Assembly: GCF_027579695.1 (NCBI RefSeq)
Contig: NC_083571.1
Span: forward strand, 40,234,443-40,298,442
From: Neoarius graeffei
Taxonomy: Eukaryota; Chordata; Actinopteri; Siluriformes; Ariidae
DNA: 64,000 nt
Direction of reading: 5' to 3'
In this document: in pieces, positions 44,301 to 55,639 of the stretch
How the letters are laid out: each line of letters begins with the position of its first letter
How positions within the stretch are numbered: position 1 is the stretch's first letter
The notes under the pieces: generated by a model
Database searches by the model: none
What the model saw: the letters and a program-made list of their open reading frames with translations, nothing else
Told to the model about the DNA's origin: nothing
Translations under genes and position numbers: made by a program

Positions 44301-47300
44301 AGTCACTACGCCAGTCCTCCAGCAACTCCTAAGACAGATCCAGAACAACGACGGCTTTGTGTTTGTGGCTTCCATACGTCAGGATCAATCTTCTCGTGGT
44401 ACCCTTGTGGGCTTAGAAGGTTTTGGTGGCCAACGTCATTTCGAAATAATCTCTAATGGTTATGCCAACAGTCTGGACCTAGTGTACTGGGTGGATGGCT
44501 CCCAGAATGTAATGTCCTTTGAGGATGTGGATCTATCAGACTCACAGTGGAAGAATATCACATTGCATGTACATGGAGAGAATGCCAACCTCTACGTGGA
44601 CTGCAGCCTTATTGATAGCGTCACCCTGGATGAATCTTTTTATGACCACTTGCAAGTCGAAGGCAGCCGCATGTATGTGGCCAAGGGATCTAACAGGGAG
44701 AGCCACTTTAGGGTAAGAGACATTTCTCCAATGCTCAGATCATGTATTTCCTCCAAGACATTTTTTTTGTGAAGTCTAATGATGACCCTTTGTCTAACAA
44801 TGACCCTTTATGTTTTGTTGGGTTTTTTTTTGCTGCTACTTCATTCATTCATTCATTCATTCATTCATGTTTTTCTTGGTTAGAATTAATGTGAATCTGG
44901 AGCTTATTCTGGGAACAGTGGGTGGGAGAACACACCCACCCCAGATGAGACACCAGTCTAATGCAGAGCATATTACCTTGATTTGTTACTATTTATTCCA
45001 GACTTGAATTAATCAACCTGCATTTGAAATCTCGAGAAGCATTTTCTCATTCTCATCTGGCCAACCAGTTTACCACATGGATATATTCCTCATTATTTCT
45101 ATGTTGCTACAGTGAAGACAGAATTGTATTCAAATCCTTCAGGTTTTGCTCACTTTACGGTGTTATAGATTTTATTTAAAATGGATCCATTGACTTTTTT
45201 GGCCAAAAAGCTCAAACAAAAATCCAAGATTTTAATTTTTTTTTTTTCAAATTTATAAAATATATTTTACTTCTATAAATATTCAGATCCTTTATGCAGT
45301 CCTTTGTAGAAAAACATTTTACAGCAGCATTTACAGCTTAACATCATCTTCAGTAAGTCTGTATCAGCTTTTTGCACCTGTATTTGGGCAATGTCTTCCA
45401 TTCTTCCTGGCAGAGCCACTCAGGTTCCATCTGATTTGGATGGGGAGCATGTGTGATCTGTCATATTCAGATCACTCCACAGAGATTCTATGGGGTTTGG
45501 GTCTAGGCTTTGGGTAGGCCATTCAAAGATATTCCAGAGACTTGTCCCAAAGCCACTGCAGTGTTGCCTTGGTTGTATGCTTTAGGTTGCTGTCATGCCA
45601 AAAGGTACATCATCTGATCAGTCTTGCCATTGAGAAGTACCCCCATAGCATGATTCTGGAACCACCATGCTTCACTGATGTTGTGGTATTACCAGTTTAT
45701 GAGCAGTAACTGGAGGTAGCTCTTGGAGGTCAGCAAAAAAGTTAGATTTTTGTCTCATCCCACTGGAGAATCTTTTTTCCTCATTGTCTCAGAGTCCTTT
45801 AAGTGCCTGCCTTTTACTCAGACATGGCCTCCATATTGTCACTCTACAACAAAAGCCTGATTGATGGAGAATTTCTGAGTTGGTTGTTCTTCCAGCAAGT
45901 TCTCCGACCTCTGCTGAGGACTAATGAAGCTCTGACATAGACCTACTCTTGCCCAGGTCTATGTCTCATTGCAATTTGATTGTGGATGTCGACAAAGAGT
46001 TCCTTGGACTTCATCACTTGGATTTTTATGTGACATGGACTGTGAATTGTGGAACATTAAACACACAAGTTTGTGCCTTGAATGTAGCACAGATGACAAT
46101 TTGACTGCAGTGAGGTTCTAGAGACAAATGATAATCAAAGCACATGAGAAGGCACATGAGCTTAATTTGGTGTGCTTTAGCCAAGGGTCTGAATACTGAG
46201 ATATTTTAGTTTCTGAATATGAATACAGTTGCAAGATTTTCTAAAAACATGCATTTACTTTGGGCGGCATGGTGGTGTAGTGGTAAGCACTGTTGCCTCA
46301 CAGCAAGAAGGTTCTGGGTTCAAGCCCAGTGGCTGACGGGGGCCTTTCTGTGTGGAGTTTGCATGTTCTCCCTGTGTCTGCGTGGGTTTCCTCCGGGTGC
46401 TCCAGTTTACCCCACAGTCCAAAGACATGCAGGTTAGGTTGATTGGTGGCTCTAAATTGGCCATCGGTGTGAATGGTTATTTGTCTTTATGTGTCAGCCC
46501 TGCAATGATCTTGTGACTTATCCAGGGTGTATGCTGCCTCTTGCCCATTGTCAGCTCGGATAGGCTCCAGCTTGCCCACAACCCTGCACAGGATAAGCAG
46601 TTATGGATAATGGATGGATGGATGTGATTGTAGATTGTTGTGTGTAGATTACTGGCCAAGGAAGTACATTTAAATGTACAACTCAACAAAGTATGCAAAA
46701 ACTGAAAGGATCTGAAGACTTTTGAACCTGCTGTAATGAAAGATTACATATTCACTTATCAGCATTGATGAAGTATTGCTTACTTGCTCACAACATTACA
46801 TCAAGATCTTACAACTACTACTGGTTTATGCTCCATTCATACTCATCTGTTTCAGGCAATTCTGCTATAGTATATACTTTGAACTTTCTGGAAAGAATGT
46901 CTGACAGATTATCTTTGTAGAGAATGTATTATATTTTTCCTGTCCTTAAAAGACTGGCTTATAGTAATGTAGCAGAAAATAATAGAGAATATTGGTGTAA
47001 TTTCCCCAAATTTCCCCTCCTGGATCTCCTGAATAAAGTCTTTCTTATCTTAATAGCTTACCCCAGGACTAACACCTCTGATATTTTGCAGGGTTTGTTG
47101 CAGAATGTTTGTTTCATCTTTGATACACCCATTGAAGATATTCTGAGAAAAAAGGGCTGTGAGATTTCCAAAACTGGTAAGAATGGAGTAACAATGCCTA
47201 AAAGATAGAAAAAAAGTTAATGAGATGAACCATTCAGAAACATTTATGAGGATAAGTTAATATGAGGTTATTTACATAATATTATTCTCTTCAAGATTTT

Positions 47301-50229
47301 TGGGCTTTTAAATAGTCGATAACAGTTTGATCAAGGGAAATGATCAAGTGCTACATAATTCCTTGGCTATTATCATGCAGCTTTCTTCAGTTGTTTTTTT
47401 TATCTAAAGATGTATAGTTGTGTTCATGATCAACTCATGCTAAAATTGCAAGCCCTGTATACATTAATTATGCTTGTTTTAACTGATCTTTTTTCTCTGC
47501 TGAATTGTCTCTATTCTAAAACTTGTGGGCATTTGCAAAAGTGGGTCACAAAGCCTGTGGATCAGCCAGTTTTATGTCAAGTTTTTTGGAATTGACTGTA
47601 GTTGTGAACTATACTGAGGTCAACCACGGTGCACATACTATAAAGAGGTTTTAAAGAATAGTTTTATTTCGAAGAGTTATATTACAATTCTGTGCTATGG
47701 CCTTGTTTGGGGAAAATCCACAGAATATTGGAGAGTTCAGATTCCTTTTACTTACCCTTTATATGTGCACATGGATAAACACATATACAGTGAGATCATG
47801 AATTGGCAGACTCCATGTGAAGACTTTAAATTGGGCATTATGCCTTGTGGTCCTTTGTTCACACTTGGAGCAAGCTAGGAAAGTCCATACACCCACCCAG
47901 CTAAAGTGTCTTTTAATGAAATTCAGAAGGCCTGACTGACTACACAAAGAACTTATACACAGGGCGTTTACAGAAGAGTTATATGTGGTTAACTTAGGAC
48001 TGAATGTCTCTTTGCATTGAGCATTGGAACTGTGGCTTCCAGTTTCCCTCTGTGAAATATACAGATGTGAAGATTTCCTAAACTTTTATTCATTCAGTGG
48101 TCCAGTTTAGCTGTGGACAAAACTAATTGTCAATGGTTGATGTCAGTGTTTCTCATAGATGAACACTACACAACATGTGCAGATTATTAAATAATTGAAA
48201 AAAAATCTTTGTCTTTATTTTTGTATTTCAGCACCCTAAAATTAAGAGACTACTTTAGTTTTTTTTTTTTTTCTAAAATCAGCATCTCTGTGTAGGGCAG
48301 CCATTTCCTTCCAGTGTCTGTGCTGGAATTCCAACAAAAACACACCTCATTTTACTTAATGAGGTACTGATTAGGTGATCACCTGAACCAAATCTTATTT
48401 AACGAGGAAAAGTATAAAAACCACTGCTGTGGTCATCACTATCCTCTTGCAATAGGACCAGTTTGGATAGCAAAAACAGTGCTAGAAGTACCTTAAATTT
48501 AATTGGAAGACAAAAATATCTATTTGTCCTACCAAAAGAGTTAAAAAGAAAAGTTTTGAGTGTGAAAAAGAAGGGTTCAATTCTGGCATTACTGGCAGTG
48601 ATACAGTAAGCATCAGGTTGCTTCCATCCTCAAAAATTCAAAGACAGCAGTTCATAAGAACAAGGTCAAGTGGCATATATTGGGGACAACAAAGTTATAG
48701 ACTGGCAGAGGGCAAAAACAATTCTCTACATGATGATTGTCAACTACTTTGAATGTCACTCAACAACCCAAGGATGACATCAAGTGACCCACACAAAGAA
48801 TGGCAAATGGTAGCTGGGGTTAAGTGCATGGCAAGGACAGTTCGAAGCAGACTTCTCTGGGTGAGGTTGAAGTCATGCAAAGCTAGAGAAAAGCCCTTCA
48901 TCAATAAGAAGCAAAGAAGAGCCAGGCTGAGGTTTGCTGAAGACCATAAGGATTGGACCATCAACTGGCGTAAGGACTGGAGTAAGGTCATATTCTCTGA
49001 TGGGTCCAATTTCCAGATTTTCCCATCACCTGGTCATTTACTGGTTAGACGGATACCTGAAGAGGCCTACAAACCAGAGTGTCTCACACCCATTGTACAA
49101 TTTGATGGAGCATTGGCGATGATCTGGGGGTGCTTCAGCAAGGCTGGAATGGGGCAGATTTTTTTTTGTGAAGGACACAGGAATCAAGCCATGTACAAAG
49201 TTATCCTGAAAGAAAATTTGCTTCCTTCTGCTCTGACAATGTTCCTTAACTCTGAGGGCTGGGTTTTCCAGCAGGACAATGCTCCATGCCACACAGCCAG
49301 GCCAATCAAGGTGTGGATGGAGGACCACAAGATCAAGATCCTGCCATGGTCAGCCCAATCTCCAGACCTGAACCCCAATGAAAACCCCTGGAATGTGATC
49401 AAGAGAAAGATGAATGTCACAAGCCATCAAAAAAAAAGAGAAAAAAAGCTGAGCTGATTGAATTTTTGTGTGAGGAGTGGCATAAAGTCACCCAAGAGCA
49501 ATGTGAAAAACTGGTGGAGAGCATGCCAAGATGCATGAAAGCTGTCAGGGTAATTCCACCAAACATTGATTTCTGAACTCATCCTAAGTTCAAACATTAG
49601 TATTGTGTTGTTTAACATTGAATATGATCTTGATTTCTATGCATTATTCAAGGTCTGAAAACACTTCATCCTTTTTATTATTTTGAACAGTTGTCATTCT
49701 TTGCAATTAAATGCTCTGAGTGACAATATTTTTATGTGGAATTTGGGGGAAATGCTGTCAGTAGTTCCTGGAATAAAACAAAAATGTTCATGTTCCTCAA
49801 ACACATCACTATAAATAGTAAAACCAGAGAAACTGTTAACGTCTTTTCTTCTCACTTTCCATTACTGTAGTCAGTCTTTCATGTTCCATTCGCACACTCA
49901 GGTCTTCCATTTTTCTCTCCTGTTTCAAATTTATATTCTACAATGCCTTGCACGAATGGGGAAACCCCACCATGTGATGCATGTAGTATCTTGAATTGGG
50001 TCATGTTGAAGCAGGCAAAAATAGTGGAGAATTTAGGGCCACGTGGCCCTAAATTAATTAATTGTTCTGGTAAAAAAAAAAAAGACTCATAAAATTGGAA
50101 GTCTGTGATTTGAATTCAGTAGCTTTCGGTCCACTAAGCAAAAATAATTGGGTGTCAGGGAAAAAAAAAAATTATGACCTACTCTTGAAAAATCTGGAAG
50201 GCTGTCTACCTTTAATTTTTTCCATATAC

Positions 50230-50290
<61 letters not shown>

Positions 50291-53200
50291 AATCTATGGG
50301 CGTGTGTTTAAATTGGAAATCTCCCAGATGATGCGCAAATGGTAAGCGAGGGTGAAGACATGGAAGTCAGTCCAGCCATCTCCACTAACTTTATCAGACA
50401 AGATATGAAGAAAGTGGACATGTGTGAGCACTCTTGTGAGCATCTCAGCTCCATATTGCTGGAGCTCAAAGGACTCCACATTGTGATCAGAAACCTAATG
50501 GATGGCCTCCAGAAAGTGGTAAGCTGTTTTCTCTACTTATAGCGAATTATCTTCTTTTAAGTCAGGAGAACTCTCTTGTCTAAATTATGATTTAGTGTCT
50601 TCAACCATTCCACAACTGTTTACATGTTTTTGCATGAAGAAAAGAACGAGAATTATAAAAGTAATTTCTTTGTTGTTTGAACAAAATCTATTAACTCATA
50701 GCTCCTATTTGTTAGCATATTTTCTCCTGTTGTGGACAAAACATACTAACAAGTTAATATGGTTTGTCCTAGTGTTTACTGTATACATACAGAGACAAAC
50801 TTTGAAATGTTATTAATACTTATATATAGTTATGCACATTAAAATTGAAAGATGAAAATTAAATTTTTTAGTTCTGTATGAGCTAATGGAGCTAAATTGA
50901 TGTTAACTAAACTTAAATAATACAATTCAAGCAGCAGTTGTATTTATATGATTCATTTCACCAGGACAGAGTAAGTGTTCCCCTGTTTGTGAGTGGGAGC
51001 CGAGACATGTCTGGCTGTGTTTAAACATCACTCTTTTTTTATTTTTTTCCTTTGGGAGCATCCCAGCAGTGAAAGAGTTTTGGCATGATCTCTGGGAAAT
51101 TCAGCTGCTGCTGAACACATTTGGTCCCTGAGGCTCTTGCAGACCAAATGGTGTGCCAATTTAATAATTATAATAATTATTATTATTATTATTATTATTA
51201 GTAGTAGTAGTCGTTCAATTTATGTCGCACTTTTCTCACACCCAAGGTTGCTTTACAATTATAAAAGAAAAAAGGTCCACAAAAAAAAAAGTTCACCAAA
51301 AAAGGGTCAGGATGTAATTTCAATGGCATAGCTGCCCACAGTCCCACTAAAAGGTGCACAAAGATAAATCCCACACCACCTGCACAGCTGCCATGATGCC
51401 ACTGGGCAACATCGCTCAGAACACTGCACCGTGGATCCACAAAGCGAGCACAGACGCACCACCCCACAGAGCACTGGTATGTCCCAAACCACCTGCCCAG
51501 CCATCACAACACCACCAGGCAAAACCGTTCGGAACACCGCACCAAGCACAGAAGCACCGCTGCACAGAGCACTGGACAACCCTGATGTTAGAAGAGCAAC
51601 GAGCTCACTGCAATCCAAAGTGAGAAGCACAGACAAAAAGCTATGCCACAACCTGCGGACAAAACATTCAAACAAAACACAAACATCAAACTATGCAAAC
51701 ACAAAAAGAAAAGCAAAGGGAGAAAAAAACAGAAAAATTAAAAGCTCCGGTGAGAAGCCGCAGCCAAAATGCGCACAGCGTACTCTCAACCAGAAACGGA
51801 AAAGATGTGACAATTTATGGAATCACACCATTCCCTGTCTTTCTCTCTCTGTGTCATTTTCTTTTGAACACATGCAAACACACTGAAAACACAGGCTGTT
51901 AATTTCTTAAGTCTTTTGCCACCCAGTTACACATGCATGCCTGTTCGGGCATATACTTGCTCATAAACCTGTGTGTCACTGAGTAATTTGGAGATTAGGA
52001 ATGGATATTAGAAAACATCATTTCTCTGATTATCCATATTTTTTAGTCTTTTATTCCTCTATCAGTCACATATATACTTAAATGTGTCACAAAAATACAT
52101 AATGCCCATTAGATTCCTCCATTATCAGTTACCAAGGAAATAACTTCACTATTTGTGCAGACCTTACATACTACAGAACTGTAATGTTTTGTGATTAGTA
52201 GCTATATTAGATATAAATCCAATGACATACCCATGTTTCACTTTTTATCGAAATATTATGGTGTCTGTGCCATCATGCTTTTCTGTCACTCAGAGTGAGG
52301 AAAACACAATCATGAAGAAAGCTCTGAGCAACATTAAGAATATCAAACACAACCGTATGTGCTGGCAAGATGGCCGCTTGTTCGAGAATAAAGAAGACTG
52401 GGTGGTGGATAGCTGCACCAAATGCACTTGTCAGGTAGAAGACATAAATGAAGGAGATTTTGGTTATATTGGCTTTAAATGTCATTGTTCTTCTTAATGA
52501 ACCCTCCTTTTTTGATAGGATTCAAAGATTATTTGCCACCAGATTACTTGTACTCCTGTGGCCTGTGCCATTCCAGTTTTCCTTGATGGAGAGTGCTGTC
52601 CAATGTGTCTGTGTAAGTAGAATTATTTATGATAAGACTGACACAGAACAAAACACATATCTAAATCTGTTTCCTTACATGCTATAGAGTAGGCCTTCAG
52701 TTCACCAATAGTACCATATGTTCAGACTCGAGTATGAAATTAGAGAGATTAAGTTGACTACCAGGGTGTTACTGTGACACAGTGGGTAACATTGCAACCT
52801 CACAATTGGATTGGTCCTGGATTCAGTCCTGAACTTGAGTTACCTTCTGTGTGGAGTTTCACATTTTCTCCTCATGTTCCTGTGGGTTCCCTGGTTTCCT
52901 CCCACTGTCCAAAATGTTGCATCAGATAAATTGTCCCTTGGTGTGAATGAATGTGAGAGTGTGTGTGTGAATGGTGCCCTGTGATAGACTGGTGCCCTAT
53001 CCAATGTCAACTCTCCTATGTTGCACCCAGTAGTAAAGGGATAGGCTCTGGATACATTGTGACCCTGACCAGGATAAAGCAGCTAAGATGAATGAATGAA
53101 GGATGCTTGCTACCATACACATATGGCTGGAAACAAATTGAGATGTTATCCAGAGTATACAGTGGTATGCAAAAGTTTGGGCACCCCTGGTCAAAATTGC

Positions 53201-55393
53201 TGTTACTGTGAACAGTTAAGCAAGTTGAAGATGAAATGATTTCCAAAAGGCATAAAGTTAAAGATGACTCATTCCCTTTATATTTTAAGCAAAAACAATT
53301 TTTTATTTTCATCTTTTACATTTTCAAAATAACAAGAAAGGAAAAAGGCCCGAAGCAAAAGTTTGGGCACCCTGCATGGTTAGTACCTTGTAACACCCCC
53401 TTTGGCAAGTATCACAGCTTGTAAACACTTTTTGTAGCCAGCTAATAATCTTTCAGTTCTTACCTGGGGGATTTTCACACATTCGTCCTTGCAAAAGGCT
53501 TCCAGTTCTACAAGTTTCTTGGGCTGTCTTGCATGCACTGCTCTTTTGAGATCTATCCACAGATTTTCAATGATGTTTAGGTCAGGGGACTGTGAGGGCC
53601 ATGGCAAAACCTTCAGCTTGTGCCTCTTGAGGTATTCCATTGTACTGTAGATTTTGGGGTGTGTTTTGAATCATCATCTTATTGTAGGACCCATCTTCTT
53701 TTTAACTTTAACTTTTTTTACAGATGGTGTGATGTTTGCTTCCAGAATTTGCTGGTATTTATTTAAATCCATACTTCCCTTGACCAATGAAATGTGCCCT
53801 GTGCCACTGGCTGCAACACAACCCCAAAGCATGATCGATCCACACCCATGCTTCAGAGTTGGAGAGGTGTTCTCATCTCATCTCATCTCATCTCATCTCA
53901 TTATCTCTAGCCGCTTTATCCTGTTCTACAGGGTCGCAGGCAAACTGGAGCCTATCCCAGCTGACTATGGGTGAAAGGCGGGGTACACCCTGGACAAGTC
54001 GCCAGGTCATCACAGGGCTGACACATAGACACAGACAACCATTCACACTCACATTCACAGAGAGGTTTTCTTTTCCTGGAATTTGGCACCCTTTTTTCTC
54101 CAAACATACCTTTGCACATTGTGGCCAAAAAGTTCTATTTTGATTTCATCAGTCCACAGGACTTGTTTCCAAAATGCATCAGGCTTATTTAGATGTTCAT
54201 TTGCAAACTTCAGACACTGAATTTTGTGGCTAGGACACAGGAACGGTTTTCTTCTGATGACTTTTCCATGAAGGTCATATTTGTTCAGGTGTCGCTGCAT
54301 AGTAGAACAGTGCACCACTACTCCAGGGTCTGCTAAATCTTTCTGAAGGTATTTTACAAACAGGGGTTTTTACGTGCCTTTCTAGCAATCCAATGAGCAG
54401 TTCTTTCAGAAAGTTTTCTTCATCTTCCAGACCTCACCTTGATCTCCACTGTTTCTGTTAACTGCCATTTCTTCATAACATTATAATCTGAGGAAACAGC
54501 TACCTGAAAACACTTTGCTACATTCTTGTAGCCTTCTCCTGCTTTGTGAGCATCAATTATTTTATTATTCAGAAAGCAAGGGAGTTGCTTAGAGGAGCCC
54601 ATGGCTGTTGATTTTAGGGAGAAGTTTGAGGAGTCAGAGAATTTATACAGCTTTGAAATCTGCATCATCTGACCTTTCCTAATGAAGAATTTGAACAAGC
54701 CACAGCTCAATAAGCGAATTAAGGTCTGGAGCCTTGGTAAAAGTTACCTGAGAACTCAAATGTATTGGGGTGCCCAAACTTTCGCATGGTGTTCCTTTTC
54801 TTTTTTCACTCTCCAATTGTACAAAACAAAAATAATACACAAATCTTGCAGAAAACGCTGAAAAGAAATGTGTCATCTTTACCTTTATGCCTTTTGGTGA
54901 TCAGTTCATCTTCTGCTCACTTAACTATTCACAGTAACAGACATTTTCAGTAAGGGTGCCCAAACTTTTGCATGCCACTGTATCTGAGTCAACAGGGTCT
55001 GTAGAGATCAGTCATATAACTCAGATTTTTTTTACCTGTGCTGCTCTATTTGCTTCATTTTTCTAATTAATGTTCCCACAATGAAAAGGACTTTAGATGT
55101 CCTATAGAAATGAGGTCAATGTTATCCAATCTCTGCCTTGGGTTGGTTGCATAAAGTTATACTGTTAGCAAGAGTAGAAAAATACTTGATAGACTTGCAA
55201 TTTTTCTTGTATATGACTGCAGCTAATGACAGTGAGGATGGCTGGTCTCCCTGGTCTGACTGGACAGAATGTACAGTCACATGTGGGACAGGCACCCAGC
55301 AGAGAGGCAGGTCCTGTGATGTGACCAGCAACCCCTGTAGTGGTCCTTCTATCCAGACGCGCACATGTAGCTTGGCTAAATGTGACAGTAGAG
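38247..55393 (+). CDS. thbs2: Thrombospondin-2, 5' portion of gene (7 coding exons)
   Basis: Secreted extracellular-matrix glycoprotein that binds heparin/proteoglycans and cell receptors and limits angiogenesis (family knowledge). Seven exons, about 434 codons with matching phases: 38247-38313, 44159-44712, 47092-47176, 50328-50518, 52294-52434, 52519-52612 and 55223-55393. Domain order is signal peptide, N-terminal laminin-G-like domain, cysteine pair and coiled coil, von Willebrand C domain, first type-1 repeat. THBS2 rather than THBS1 is indicated by [26 protein letters not shown] and [12 protein letters not shown], which match vertebrate THBS2 closely. Further type-1 repeats, EGF-like, calcium-binding and C-terminal parts are not in the window. 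Teleosts may have a and b copies; which one this is cannot be told. Confidence 0.95.
39834..43190 (+). mobile_element. RTE-clade LINE, apparently full length
   Basis: 3.36 kb, flanked by GAGGAGAAGGAC (39822-39833 and 43191-43202). Short 5' UTR of about 160 bp, one long ORF and a very short 3' end of GACGA repeats, the RTE layout. It is GC-rich against AT-rich surroundings. Resemblance to the fish RTE group sometimes called Expander is from memory. Confidence 0.9.
39995..43168 (+). CDS. RTE LINE protein: endonuclease and reverse transcriptase
   Basis: 1057 codons with no internal stop. An apurinic-type endonuclease occupies residues about 90-335: [10 protein letters not shown] (95-100), [19 protein letters not shown] (228-237), MIDFVVVS (297-304) and [10 protein letters not shown] (322-332) carry the expected Asn, Asp and His. 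Reverse transcriptase follows: [32 protein letters not shown] with the first Asp; [12 protein letters not shown]; and [12 protein letters not shown] (about 795) with the FADD pair. The C-terminal part ([25 protein letters not shown]) is typical of RTE. The Arg/Pro-rich first 80 residues may lie before the true start. A potentially competent retrotransposase, unless missense changes spoil it. Confidence 0.93.
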   Translation: MEKKSRTVTSPGRTQPGPHPGARPGVGARMRVLGGRAFAHGARPGSARRGDVGPTSCGFTTHRGSSRGLVQCGLGGSRRQGPRRPDPRTQRLAVGTWNVTSLGGKEPELVREVERYRLEIVGLTSTHSLGSGTQLLERGWTFHFSGVARGERRRAGVGFLIAPQLSRHVLEFTPVNERVASLRLRIGERALAVVCAYGPNSSIEYPAFLESLGEVLRGAQTGDSIVLLGDFNAHVGDDSDTWRGVVGRNGLPDLNPSGVFLLDFCASHSLSITNTMFEHRGVHKCTWHQDTLGRRSMIDFVVVSSDLRPYVLDTRVKRGAELSTDHHLVVSWIRWRRRKLDRPGRPKRMVRVCWERLAEHSVGEVFNSHLRESFSQLPREAGDIESEWTMFSTSIVDAAVRSCGRKVSGACRGGNPRTRWWTPEVRDAVKLKKESYRAMLTSRTPEAADGYRQARRAAARAVAEAKTRNWEEFGEAMEKDYRSASKKFWQTVRRLRRGKQYSANTVYSAGGELLTSTGDIVGRWKEYFEDLLNPTVMSSTEETEADDSEVDSSITQAEVTEVVCKLLGGKAPGVDEIRPEYLKSLDVVGLSWLTRLCNIAWRSGTVPLEWQTGVVVPLFKKGDRRVCSNYRGITLLSLPGKVYSRVLERRIRPIVEPWIQEEQCGFCPGRGTLDQLYTLHRVLEGSWEFAQPVHMCFVDLEKAFDRVPHGILWGVLREYGVRGSLLRAVRSLYERSRSLVRIAGSKSDLFPVHVGLRQGCPLSPVLFIIFMDRISRRSQGPEGILFGNHRISSLLFADDVVLLASSNQDLQHALGRFAVECEAAGMRISTSKSEAMVLDRKRVACPLQVGGEVLPQVEEFKYLGILFTSEGRMEREIDRRIGAASAVMRSLYRSVVVKKELSQKAKLSIYRSIYVPTLTYGHELWVMTERTRSRIRAAEMSFLRRVAGRSLRDRVRSTVTREELGVEPLLLHIERNQLRWLGHLFRMPPGRLPGEVFQACPPGRRPRGRPRTRWRDYVSRLAWERLGVLPEELAEVSGEREVWASMLRLLPLRPGPG
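44159..44712 (+). CDS. thbs2: thbs2 exon: N-terminal laminin-G-like domain
   Basis: Begins [17 protein letters not shown] and ends GSNRESHFR before donor AGG|GTAAGA. The acceptor is CCCAAG at 44158 or, equally in phase, 44161, which would drop one Gly. Contains [30 protein letters not shown] and an N-glycosylation site in WKNITLHV. Binds heparin in the family. Confidence 0.95.
44817..45120. repeat. (ATTC)n and old repeat fragment in thbs2 intron
   Basis: ATTC units at about 44840-44867, then a fragment with CTGGAGCTTATTCTGGGAAC and GATGAGACACCAGTCTAATG, resembling old fish SINE/LINE tails. The rest of the intron to 45120 shows nothing. Confidence 0.5.
45121..46720 (-). mobile_element. Old Tc1-like relic (copy H) in thbs2 intron
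   Basis: The interior reads on the - strand like a salmonid-type Tc1: blocks near 45400 (CTTCCATTCTTCCTGGCAGA), 45490 (TCTATGGGGTTTGGGTC), 45640 (CCCATAGCATGATTCTGGAA) and 45750 (TTTTGTCTCATCCCACTGGA) correspond to conserved Tc1 segments. The ends (GTATTCAAATCCTTCAGG; GGATCTGAAGACTTTTG) are decayed inverted repeats. No usable frame. Confidence 0.7.
46262..46624 (+). repeat. SINE, older subfamily
   Basis: Head GGGCGGCATGGTGGTGTAGT, TTCTGGGTTCAAGCCCAGTG B-box region and a GGAT tail. It sits inside the old Tc1 relic, near its right end. Confidence 0.92.
47092..47176 (+). CDS. thbs2: thbs2 exon: end of N-terminal domain
   Basis: Acceptor ATTTTGCAG and donor ACTG|GTAAGA. Encodes [20 protein letters not shown] then KGCEISKT, the conserved C-terminal strand and Cys of the domain. 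Starts in phase 0 and ends in phase 1. Confidence 0.95.
47177..48235. other. thbs2 intron, nothing recognised
   Basis: AT-rich intronic DNA with only short frames. Confidence 0.6.
48236..49830 (+). mobile_element. Tc1-like relic (copy G) in thbs2 intron
   Basis: A Tc1 transposase relic on the + strand with about 500 bp of non-coding lead (CCCTAAAATTAAGAGACTAC near 48234) and about 250 bp trailer. Terminal repeats are too decayed to fix, so boundaries are approximate. Confidence 0.65.
48753..49577 (+). pseudogene. Tc1-like transposase, broken (copy G)
   Basis: The 48753-49457 frame holds the second DNA-binding half, then [13 protein letters not shown] (first catalytic block; SDGS where SDES is expected), [23 protein letters not shown] (second Asp) and [17 protein letters not shown] with Glu kept. 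It frame-shifts at a poly(A) run (49430) and the rest of the C-terminus reads to about 49575. The N-terminus is lost in broken frames before 48753. Inactive. Confidence 0.88.
50030..50055. other. Perfect 26-bp palindrome
   Basis: AATTTAGGGCCAC followed directly by its exact reverse complement GTGGCCCTAAATT, with CACGTG at the centre. 270 bp upstream of a thbs2 exon. Confidence 0.9.
50229..50291. repeat. (GT)n-(AT)n-(GTAT)n microsatellite
   Basis: Compound run just before the thbs2 coiled-coil exon acceptor (exon starts 50328). Confidence 0.95.
50328..50518 (+). CDS. thbs2: thbs2 exon: oligomerisation region
   Basis: Acceptor TCTCCCAG and donor GTG|GTAAGC. Encodes a linker, then the MCEHSCEHL cysteine pair followed by a Leu-rich heptad helix ([20 protein letters not shown]) that forms the disulfide-linked trimer in this family. 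Confidence 0.93.
51165..51200. repeat. (ATT)n microsatellite
   Basis: ATT/TTA units followed by GTAGTAGTAG in a thbs2 intron. Confidence 0.9.
51210..51680. repeat. Dispersed repeat with two tandem units
   Basis: ACCACCTGCACAGC ... CAGAGCACTGG (51376-51478) and ACCACCTGCCCAGC ... CAGAGCACTGG (51489-51574) are diverged copies of one unit of about 90-105 bp. The frames across it are low-complexity and not gene-like. Confidence 0.6.
51681..52293. other. thbs2 intron, nothing recognised
   Basis: AT-rich intronic DNA leading to the acceptor at 52293. Confidence 0.6.
52294..52434 (+). CDS. thbs2: thbs2 exon: start of von Willebrand C domain
   Basis: Acceptor TTCTGTCACTCAG and donor CAG|GTAGAA. 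Encodes the linker NIKHNR, then [20 protein letters not shown] and TKCTC, the first half of the Cys-rich VWC domain. Confidence 0.95.
52519..52612 (+). CDS. thbs2: thbs2 exon: end of von Willebrand C domain
   Basis: Acceptor TTTTTTGATAG and donor CTGT|GTAAGT. Encodes [16 protein letters not shown] then GECCPMCL, closing the domain. It is only 84 bp after the previous exon, the shortest intron seen. Confidence 0.95.
52770..53100 (+). repeat. Very old SINE of the same architecture
   Basis: Diverged blocks in SINE order: GGTAACATTGCAACCTCACA, CTGTGTGGAGTTTCACATTTTC, GGTTTCCTCCCACTGTCCAAA, GCCCTGTGATAGACTGG, GGATAGGCTCTGG, and a GAAT tail. It looks like a third, oldest subfamily. Confidence 0.75.
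53380..54602 (-). pseudogene. Tc1-like transposase, broken (copy F)
   Basis: Pieces on the - strand: [13 protein letters not shown] with the first helix-turn-helix (54602-54420); a second DNA-binding half and first catalytic Asp in [12 protein letters not shown] (54318-54075); a SINE break; decayed middle; then [20 protein letters not shown] with the Glu, to VTRY (53640-53380). The second catalytic Asp block (QQDNDPKH-type) is not readable near 53690. Several frame breaks. Confidence 0.9.
53873..54059 (-). repeat. 5'-truncated SINE inside Tc1 copy F
   Basis: Five CATCT tail units then the 3' half of the SINE, stopping at ACACTCACATTCACA. GAGAGGTGTTC / GAGAGGTTTTC (10 of 11) flank it at 53862-53872 and 54060-54070. 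The head with the Pol III promoter is missing. Confidence 0.9.
55223..55393 (+). CDS. thbs2: thbs2 exon: first thrombospondin type-1 repeat
   Basis: Acceptor TATGACTGCAG and donor AGAG|GTAAGA. Encodes [20 protein letters not shown], with the Trp ladder and CTVTCG motif, then [10 protein letters not shown] and CSLAKCDSR. One complete repeat; the second repeat's exon is not in the window. Confidence 0.96.
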
Positions 55394-55639
55394 GTAAGAC
55401 AGTACATTAATTCTTATGGTTTTACTGAAGATTTTAGACATATGCAGATGGTACTGATACATCCAAATTACTTTGCAAATTCCAGTTACTCAACCAGATA
55501 GCTCATTGTCATTGTTCAATCAGTCTACTTAAAAACACTGTTAAGTTGAAATGTAAAACATCAGTGTGAGTCACTAATGTTTCAATGCTAATGGATCAGT
55601 TTACATTTTGGATCCTTCTTGTCATTTCAGACACCCTGC

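Larger units (their letters stand above)
53160..54980 (-). mobile_element. Tc1-like transposon copy F, with SINE insert
   Basis: Ends CAGTGGTATGCAAAAGTTTG and the inverted CAAACTTTTGCATGCCACTG with TA on each side. 1821 bp including a 187-bp SINE and its duplication. Broken - strand transposase. Confidence 0.96.

Noticed and set aside
51431-51886. 151-codon Lys/Thr-rich frame in a thbs2 intron
   Set aside because: Spans a tandemly duplicated dispersed repeat, has no domain and lacks splice-compatible context.
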